Shown here piece after piece: positions 7,664 to 11,464 of a stretch of 11,464 bases of DNA. Source of the DNA: Mycobacterium paraffinicum (GTDB taxonomy: Bacteria > Actinomycetota > Actinomycetes > Mycobacteriales > Mycobacteriaceae); assembly GCF_001907675.1 (NCBI RefSeq), contig NZ_MPNT01000063.1:1-11464 (forward strand). The letters are read 5' to 3'. Both the position numbers and the translations under genes were made by a program. The notes beneath the pieces were generated by a model. The model was not told the origin of the DNA. It made no database searches and worked only from the letters and a program-made list of their open reading frames with translations. Each line of letters begins with the position of its first letter. The first letter of the stretch is position 1.

Positions 7664-9229
7664 ATGCCCGAAGAGATTGGTTCGCCTGGGTACGACCCAA
7701 CCATCACGTCAACCTGGGGAGGGCTTGTTTTTGGTATCGTCCGGCCCGTCGGCGTCGACCGAGATCAGTTCGTTTCGGTGCTGACTCAACAATTAATTGA
7801 ATTCGGTTACACGGTCCAACGCGTACACTTAAGTTCGTTGTTCACTGAGACGTACATGAGCGATCCTCCGCCACTAGAACATTTATCAGAAGCCGATCGA
7901 ATAAATGCACTTATCGATGCCGGCGACAAGTTATGTGAAGTTAGTGGCACGGCCGCGGCAGTCGCACTCTGTGGAGTGCTAGATATTCACCAGCATCGCA
8001 AAAGCATTGACCCAACACTTGAGCGGGTAGCGTACATTGTAGATTCAATCAAACGAGTGGAGGAATATTACCAACTTCAAAACATCTACGGTGATCGATA
8101 CATCCAATTCGGACTGCAATCCTCAGACGAAAATAGACGGAATTTTCTCAAATCTAAGTTACAAGCGGTCACTTTTGCAAAATCTGAAGGGCAGATAGAC
8201 TCCGAGATAAGCCTCCTCATGGACCGTGACCTGCGCGAATCCGGCAGCTTTGGGCAAAATACCATGCGCGCGTTTCCCGTCTCAGATGTTTTCGTCGACA
8301 TGGATGCAGACATCGATGGCCAAGTCGCCCGCGTCGTGAATTTGCTCTTCGATAGCCCGCAATACGAAGTTCCCACGACTGAAGAGTACGGTATGCAGCT
8401 AGCGTACATTAGCAGTACTCGATCGCCTGAACTGGGCTTGAAAGTAGGTGCTGCAATCTTATCGCAAGACCAACGCGTGATTGCAATGGGCGTAAATGCA
8501 CATCCGGAAGATAAAGAACAATCACCCACATTTGATGTAAGTGCCTCGGACATCGGAAAGTTAGTGTTAGACACCGTCCAATCTCTAGCGTCGGACTACT
8601 TCACCGATGCTGCGAAAACGGCTTTACAAGACGACGCCGATCGATTCACGAGGGAACTTCTTGAAGGCGCGTTGAAGTCAGCTCGTATCCGAGATTTAAC
8701 CGAATTTCAGCCAACGGTTCACGCCGAAATGTCTGCCCTGCTCGATGCGCTGCGAACGCAGTCTTCGCTTGAAGGGGCGACGATGTACGTAACGGCATAT
8801 CCGTGCCATGGCTGCGCGAAACATCTTGTCGACCTCAATTTGCCTGTTGTGTACCTGGAGCCTTATCCAAAGAGTCGCGCCGCTGCGATGTACGGAAGCA
8901 CTGTCAGCCGTATCTTCCGAGCCTTCACCGGTGTTGCTCCCGTCCGGTACCAGAAGATGTTCGCCGTTGCCGACGATCGAAAGCTTCCTGACGGCACACG
9001 CAGGACGTGGACACATGCTGACAGATTGCAGGCACAGCCCAAGGTCGACGCGGACGTGACCATCAGCTTGATTAGTGAACGCGAGGTGGAGGCGATCGGG
9101 CACTTGCCCGATCCCAACAACGTGGATCTCATGTCTGAAGACCCGTTAGATGTCAGACCGACGGGCAATACTGAGCTGAACGCAGACTGTGAGGTACCGT
9201 CTGACCCAGGGAGTGGAGGTGGAAAGTAA
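7664..9229 (+). CDS. AvcD/DcdV-like antiphage deoxycytidylate deaminase with N-terminal P-loop-like domain
   Basis: This 521-residue, two-domain protein belongs to the dCTP/dCMP-deaminase defence enzymes (AvcD, DcdV), which deaminate deoxycytidine nucleotides during infection and starve phage replication. The N-terminal part (about 20-230) begins LVFGIVRPVGVD (21-32), where family members carry a P-loop-like GxVGxxGTD motif; no canonical GKS/T is present. The deaminase domain includes R253-S-P-E-L with KVGAAI, then G276-V-N-A-H-P281, and the zinc motifs H353-A-E355 and P380-C381-H-G-C384, 25 residues apart as expected. So the ligands His and two Cys and the proton-shuttle Glu are all present. 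A C-terminal stretch of about 110 residues ends in an acidic, low-complexity tail. The ATG at 7664 has GGGAAG four bases upstream. The gene is AT-richer than the core genes and uses 11 TTA leucine codons, evidence of transfer. Confidence 0.85.
   Translation: MPEEIGSPGYDPTITSTWGGLVFGIVRPVGVDRDQFVSVLTQQLIEFGYTVQRVHLSSLFTETYMSDPPPLEHLSEADRINALIDAGDKLCEVSGTAAAVALCGVLDIHQHRKSIDPTLERVAYIVDSIKRVEEYYQLQNIYGDRYIQFGLQSSDENRRNFLKSKLQAVTFAKSEGQIDSEISLLMDRDLRESGSFGQNTMRAFPVSDVFVDMDADIDGQVARVVNLLFDSPQYEVPTTEEYGMQLAYISSTRSPELGLKVGAAILSQDQRVIAMGVNAHPEDKEQSPTFDVSASDIGKLVLDTVQSLASDYFTDAAKTALQDDADRFTRELLEGALKSARIRDLTEFQPTVHAEMSALLDALRTQSSLEGATMYVTAYPCHGCAKHLVDLNLPVVYLEPYPKSRAAAMYGSTVSRIFRAFTGVAPVRYQKMFAVADDRKLPDGTRRTWTHADRLQAQPKVDADVTISLISEREVEAIGHLPDPNNVDLMSEDPLDVRPTGNTELNADCEVPSDPGSGGGK
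9215..9220 (+). promoter_or_regulatory. Shine-Dalgarno of the 55-aa gene
   Basis: GGAGGT sits inside the last codons of the deaminase gene, with exactly eight bases between it and the ATG at 9229. This near-ideal site is the main reason to treat the small downstream frame as a real gene. Confidence 0.7.
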
Positions 9230-9396
9230 TGCCTGAACCAGGCGCATCCGATCAGAGACAAGCCCGAAGAGATGCGATACTTGCTGCTCAGAGCAGTTAT
9301 AGGTCACTGCCTCCCCACCGGCAAGAAGCGCTGAGGGCCCAGTTCGAGTCCGCTTCGTCACGGGCACAACAGCAGTCCGAGTACAAACGTAGGTAA
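9229..9396 (+). CDS. 55-aa hypothetical protein coupled to the deaminase gene
   Basis: This is a small gene whose ATG overlaps the TAA of the deaminase gene by one base (TAATG), with the Shine-Dalgarno GGAGGT eight bases upstream, so the two are almost certainly translated together. The product is 55 residues, basic, soluble and predicted helical. It begins MPEPGASDQRQARRDAILAA, continues through a YRSLPPHRQEALRAQFE turn-helix segment and ends in a Gln/Ser/Arg-rich tail with EYKRR. There is no membrane segment, no cysteine and no recognisable domain. Known AvcID systems use an RNA inhibitor, so a coupled small protein would be a different arrangement. It could be a regulator, a subunit or an antitoxin-like partner. 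I do not recognise the family. It ends 22 bases from the convergent ImmA-like gene. Confidence 0.72.
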   Translation: MPEPGASDQRQARRDAILAAQSSYRSLPPHRQEALRAQFESASSRAQQQSEYKRR

Positions 9397-9418
9397 CAGA
9401 TGGCCCACTGGCCGCTCG

Positions 9419-10312
9419 TTACGCGACACCCGCGATGCGCGCCGTCCGACCAAGAACCTTCGGCTGGCGATAGATGAGCGCAAAGTTAAGCCGGCCGTTG
9501 TTGAAAGTATCTACGTGGAACTTCGTTAGCCCGCGTTTTGTGTCGAGAGCTACTTCCGTCGTCCCCCCAATCCCCCGGGAGCTGTCAACCAACGATCTCA
9601 GTGTTGGATGCTCATCAATGAAGATCGACTCTGGAATCAGAGTATTCAAGGTCCCATAACGCTCGGCAAAGGCAGTGCTTTGCAGCCGCTGAAATACCTT
9701 GAGCGCCAATCTTCCTCCGGGGTGTATGGGGAAACGCCCAACAATCAGTAGCGCGACATGGTAGCCACTAGTTTCGACGTACCGCCGAAGCGCGGCGTGC
9801 GCCGATGCGCCGAAGGTAGCGTTGAGCCCAAGCGGAACGTCGATGCTGGGCTTATAGGAATCCGCCATCTTGGCGAATTCATCGTAGCCGAATATGACTT
9901 CGGCGGAGAAACCGTTGGCTTCTGCCTCGAGCGTCTGCAGGGTCGCCGGATGCAGAGTTGTTGCGTCATCTGCAAAGTAAGCTCCTTGATGCCAGGGTAG
10001 GACCAGATGCCCTAGTTCGTGGGCGTGTGTAAAACGAAGCCGGTCGCGGGGAAGCGATTTGTCCAGGTAGATGACCTTATCGGTGAAGGCGAGTCCGCCG
10101 ATCACCTTGCGAGTCAATAATTTTGCCTTTTCAAGAAATCCTGGCGGAATATCCTCACCCGCCGCTAGTAAGTCCACGCTGGGGTGAAGGCCAACGGCCG
10201 CATCGATCTGCTCTAGTGGAACCGGAATCACACCCCGCACGCCAGCAAGGTTGAGTGCCCCTAGCGCATAGCGCCGGATCTGCTCTCGACTCGATGGTTC
10301 AAGGTCGCTCAT
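9419..10312 (-). CDS. ImmA/IrrE-family metallopeptidase
   Basis: This is a 297-residue zinc metallopeptidase of the COG2856 (ImmA/IrrE) type. Such enzymes cleave XRE-family repressors to derepress mobile-element or stress genes. The catalytic motif is R-F-T-H-A-H98-E-L-G-H102, and the third ligand is probably E131 in the family helix L-E-A-E-A-N-G-F-S-A. Residues 5-45 form a helical N-terminal region with the family feature of a short 'VPLEQI' strand before the fold. Residues about 150-297 form a C-terminal extension of unknown role, possibly sensory as in IrrE/DdrO-type proteases. It starts ten bases after the stop of the XRE gene, so the pair forms an operon. The partner repressor is the likely substrate. 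It is convergent with the deaminase unit. Confidence 0.9.
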   Translation of the reverse strand: MSDLEPSSREQIRRYALGALNLAGVRGVIPVPLEQIDAAVGLHPSVDLLAAGEDIPPGFLEKAKLLTRKVIGGLAFTDKVIYLDKSLPRDRLRFTHAHELGHLVLPWHQGAYFADDATTLHPATLQTLEAEANGFSAEVIFGYDEFAKMADSYKPSIDVPLGLNATFGASAHAALRRYVETSGYHVALLIVGRFPIHPGGRLALKVFQRLQSTAFAERYGTLNTLIPESIFIDEHPTLRSLVDSSRGIGGTTEVALDTKRGLTKFHVDTFNNGRLNFALIYRQPKVLGRTARIAGVA

Positions 10313-10322
10313 ACCCCGTCAC

Positions 10323-10712
10323 CTAATCGCGTTGTGGACGTTGTGATTTCAAGAATGCGAGGAACTGAAGTAGTTGCTTCTGTTCCGACTCGGTGAGATC
10401 TTCCAGGGCACGTAGCGGAACTCCACTCACCGTCGCTTGCGCTGCTGGCGCTTCAGAGCGCGGGATACGGTGGCCCGCTCGTACAAGGAGGTCGGTGTAG
10501 TCGATGCCGTATACCTCAGCGAGGTCATATAAGACATGAGGCGACGGGTTCCGAGCCGAGTTATTTTCGATTTGGCTGAGATAGCCGTTCGTGACGCGGT
10601 TCTCGGTTCGAGCCTGCACACCACGCAATGTCAACCCGACAGCCCCGCGTGCTGCCTTTAAGTATGAGCCCAATGTTTCTCTCTCTCCGCCCTGATCAGG
10701 CACGCTCGTCAC
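10323..10712 (-). CDS. XRE-family helix-turn-helix repressor
   Basis: This 129-residue protein has a Cro/C1-type DNA-binding domain at about 14-80: LGSYLKAARGAVGLTLRGVQ, then the recognition region RVTNGYLSQIENNSARNPSPHVLYDLAEVYGIDYTDLLVRAG. A linker and a C-terminal amphipathic helix follow (about 99-123, LRALEDLTESEQKQLLQFLAFLKS), which suits dimerisation. The GTG start at 10712 is supported by AGGA about eight bases upstream. It is encoded immediately before the ImmA-like protease, the classic repressor-protease order. It probably binds the inverted repeats in the divergent region towards the multi-ubiquitin gene and controls both directions, as inferred from operator placement. Confidence 0.92.
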   Translation of the reverse strand: MTSVPDQGGERETLGSYLKAARGAVGLTLRGVQARTENRVTNGYLSQIENNSARNPSPHVLYDLAEVYGIDYTDLLVRAGHRIPRSEAPAAQATVSGVPLRALEDLTESEQKQLLQFLAFLKSQRPQRD

Positions 10713-10757
10713 GCGAGTCCTCGCTACTCAGCCACATGCACTGATTGTCCTCCCGGA

Positions 10758-10775
10758 TGCTTCGTATGTAAAGCG
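10758..10775. promoter_or_regulatory. Degenerate operator over the XRE-gene promoter
   Basis: TGCTTCG, spacer TATG, TAAAGCG: a weaker copy of the inverted repeat at 10809-10826, with the same 7-4-7 layout, an identical TGCTT in the left arm and AAGC in the right. It overlaps the minus-strand -10 candidate TTACAT (10771-10766), placed 18 bases from a TTGCAA -35 at 10795-10790. Autoregulation of the XRE gene is the natural reading. Confidence 0.45.
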
Positions 10776-10789
10776 ACGCTCGGTAGAGC

Positions 10790-10818
10790 TTGCAAGGTCG
10801 TGAAGCACTGCTTACTCT
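10790..10818 (+). promoter_or_regulatory. Promoter of the multi-ubiquitin gene
   Basis: TTGCAA (10790-10795), a 17-base spacer and TACTCT (10813-10818). The -10 lies inside the perfect inverted repeat at 10809-10826. TTGCAA is its own reverse complement, so the same hexamer can serve as -35 for the divergent XRE-gene promoter. Confidence 0.5.
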
Positions 10819-10826
10819 GGTAAGCA
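10809..10826. promoter_or_regulatory. Perfect inverted-repeat operator
   Basis: TGCTTAC, spacer TCTG, GTAAGCA: arms of seven bases with no mismatch, centred on the likely -10 of the multi-ubiquitin promoter. Size and symmetry fit a dimeric XRE repressor, and the adjacent XRE gene is the obvious binder. Confidence 0.65.
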
Positions 10827-10858
10827 TCGGGCCGGTACCAGTCGTCCCTCAACCTCAC

Positions 10859-10864
10859 GGAGGT
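10859..10864 (+). promoter_or_regulatory. Shine-Dalgarno of the multi-ubiquitin gene
   Basis: GGAGGT, four bases before the ATG at 10869. It is a strong site and fixes the start of the gene. Confidence 0.7.
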
Positions 10865-10868
10865 AGTC

Positions 10869-11354
10869 ATGCAGGCAGATCTTCGACCACACCTGACGAT
10901 CTACATTGACGATGCGCCCTACCAGGTGCCCGCGGGCCGCAGATCCGGCGCGGAGCTTCGCGCGCTTACGAATCCTGCGCCAACGGAACTTTGGCTAGAT
11001 GTTGAAGATGCACAGGACCGCTTGGTGGCGCCCGGTGACGTGATCGATGTAACGGAATACATGCGCTTTTTCACCGGCCAGAGCATCACAATTTTTTTAG
11101 ACGGTGAGCCGTATTCAGTACCGCCTGGATCCATCTCGGAAGACCAGCTCCGAAAGCTGGCTATCCCGGTGATCAGCGAGGACTTCGGACTCTTCCGAGA
11201 CGTCGTCGACGTTAGAGACCACCGCATCGCGCCTGGCGAGATCTTATTAATCAGTGATGGCGACCGGTTCTATTCTGCAAAACGCCATCATGCCGAGGTC
11301 ACCATCATTGTCAACGCCACCCCACATGCGGTACCCATGTCAATGGCCAAGTAG
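10869..11354 (+). pseudogene. Multi-ubiquitin-domain protein, truncated by an IS21-family insertion
   Basis: The remaining frame encodes 161 residues with tandem ubiquitin-like (beta-grasp) repeats of the multiubiquitin type. Repeat 1 (8-69) opens LTIYIDDAPYQVPAG, repeat 2 (72-137) ITIFLDGEPYSVPPG, and a third (from 143) VTIIVNATPHAVP. All follow the pattern [LIV]-T-I-x-[ILV]-[DN]-x-x-P-[YH]-x-V-P. The first two share an end signature, A-P-G then five residues, T/S and R-F-[FY]. Repeat 3 stops after about 14 residues, where the IS begins at 11338; the last few codons and the TAG belong to the IS. Such proteins are normally encoded beside E1-like, E2-like and JAB-domain genes, acting as prokaryotic ubiquitin-like modifiers. 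Intact members end in a conjugation-competent C-terminus, which is lost here. Strong RBS, divergent from the XRE repressor. At least three TTA codons. Confidence 0.82.
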
Positions 11355-11386
11355 AAGTACCCGCTGGTGGCCGGATAAAAGTACCC
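11344..11386 (+). repeat. Two tandem terminal repeats of the IS
   Basis: TGGCCAAGTAGAAGTACCC (11344-11362) and TGGCCGGATAAAAGTACCC (11368-11386) match at 15 of 19 positions and are spaced 24 bases start to start. They are probable IstA transposase binding sites. Confidence 0.75.
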
Positions 11387-11403
11387 ACCCCGTGCAGTGA
11401 TTC

Positions 11404-11464
11404 TTAGATTGGTTGGGGGTTCTCCTTCCGGTGTTGGGCGTCCTTCATTCGGTAGGACTGGCCG
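11404..11464 (-). CDS. istB: IstB-like ATP-binding protein, C-terminal end (partial)
   Basis: On the minus strand the last 61 bases read in frame as GQSYRMKDAQHRKENPQPI followed by TAA at 11406-11404. The S-Y-R-[ML]-K tail with a basic, polar end is what I expect at the C-terminus of IstB, the AAA+ helper ATPase that works with the IstA transposase in IS21-family elements. Its position just inside a terminus with IS21-type repeats supports this. Only 19 residues are visible, so the ATPase motifs are off the window and the assignment rests on context as much as on sequence. Confidence 0.7.
   Translation of the reverse strand, partial: GQSYRMKDAQHRKENPQPI

Larger units (their letters stand above)
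11338..11464 (-). mobile_element. IS21-family insertion sequence, one end only
   Basis: The element begins TGTCAATGGCC at 11338, the TGT terminus usual in the IS21 family. It interrupts the third multi-ubiquitin repeat. Inside the end are two imperfect 19-base direct repeats, 24 bases apart (11344-11362 and 11368-11386), like the multiple transposase-binding repeats at IS21 termini. The end of istB on the minus strand follows, so this is the istB-proximal end and the rest lies beyond the window. The target duplication cannot be checked from one side. Confidence 0.8.

Noticed and set aside
9402..9413. GGCC-CACT-GGCC hairpin between the convergent 55-aa and ImmA-like genes
   Set aside because: Four base pairs and no T run on either side; too weak to call a bidirectional terminator.
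7245..11337. CRISPR array, tRNA gene or integrase marking the island
   Set aside because: No regularly spaced repeats, no tRNA-like cloverleaf and no tyrosine or serine recombinase motif were seen; the mechanism of island acquisition is not visible in this window.

Overview
The window is high-GC mycobacterial DNA. The ribosomal proteins L13 and S9, the phosphoglucosamine mutase GlmM and the type VII-secretion-flavoured genes all have mycobacterial character; from memory the order matches M. tuberculosis rplM-rpsI-mrsA(glmM)-Rv3440c-Rv3439c. A slow-growing non-tuberculous mycobacterium is my best guess, by inference. Everything up to about 7.25 kb is core-genome-like and reads on the minus strand. 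The rest is a visibly AT-richer accessory island with genes on both strands.

Positions 1-4461 (minus strand) hold four tightly packed genes. In transcription order they are a 780-aa protein of the putative type VII secretion (T7SS) class, a lipoprotein overlapping it by one base, a ~109-aa EspC-like helical protein, and a WXG-motif Ala/Pro-rich protein that runs off the left edge. The last one is an open frame I reconstructed directly from the sequence. Positions 4663-7078 hold glmM, rpsI and rplM. rplM and rpsI overlap by GTGA and share a recognisable promoter at 7207-7236. A tiered inverted repeat lies between rpsI and glmM.

From about 7245 rightwards the composition changes. The first gene encodes an AvcD/DcdV-type antiphage deaminase: a P-loop-like N-terminus followed by a dCMP/dCTP-deaminase domain with HAE and PCxxC zinc motifs. 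A 55-aa gene follows, overlapping it by one base (TAATG) and preceded by an almost ideal Shine-Dalgarno sequence. Convergent to these is an XRE repressor plus ImmA/IrrE metalloprotease pair. Divergent from that pair is a gene with two complete multi-ubiquitin (beta-grasp) repeats. Its third repeat is cut off after about 14 residues by the end of an IS21-family element, whose istB C-terminus is the last thing in the window.

The island therefore looks like a defence cluster with two candidate systems: nucleotide depletion (AvcD type) and prokaryotic ubiquitin-like conjugation. The regulatory pair looks like a phage-style derepression switch. The divergent promoters appear to share a palindromic TTGCAA -35 element, and each candidate -10 sits inside an inverted-repeat operator placed almost symmetrically around it. 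The IS21 insertion has probably separated the multi-ubiquitin gene from its usual E1/E2/JAB partners.
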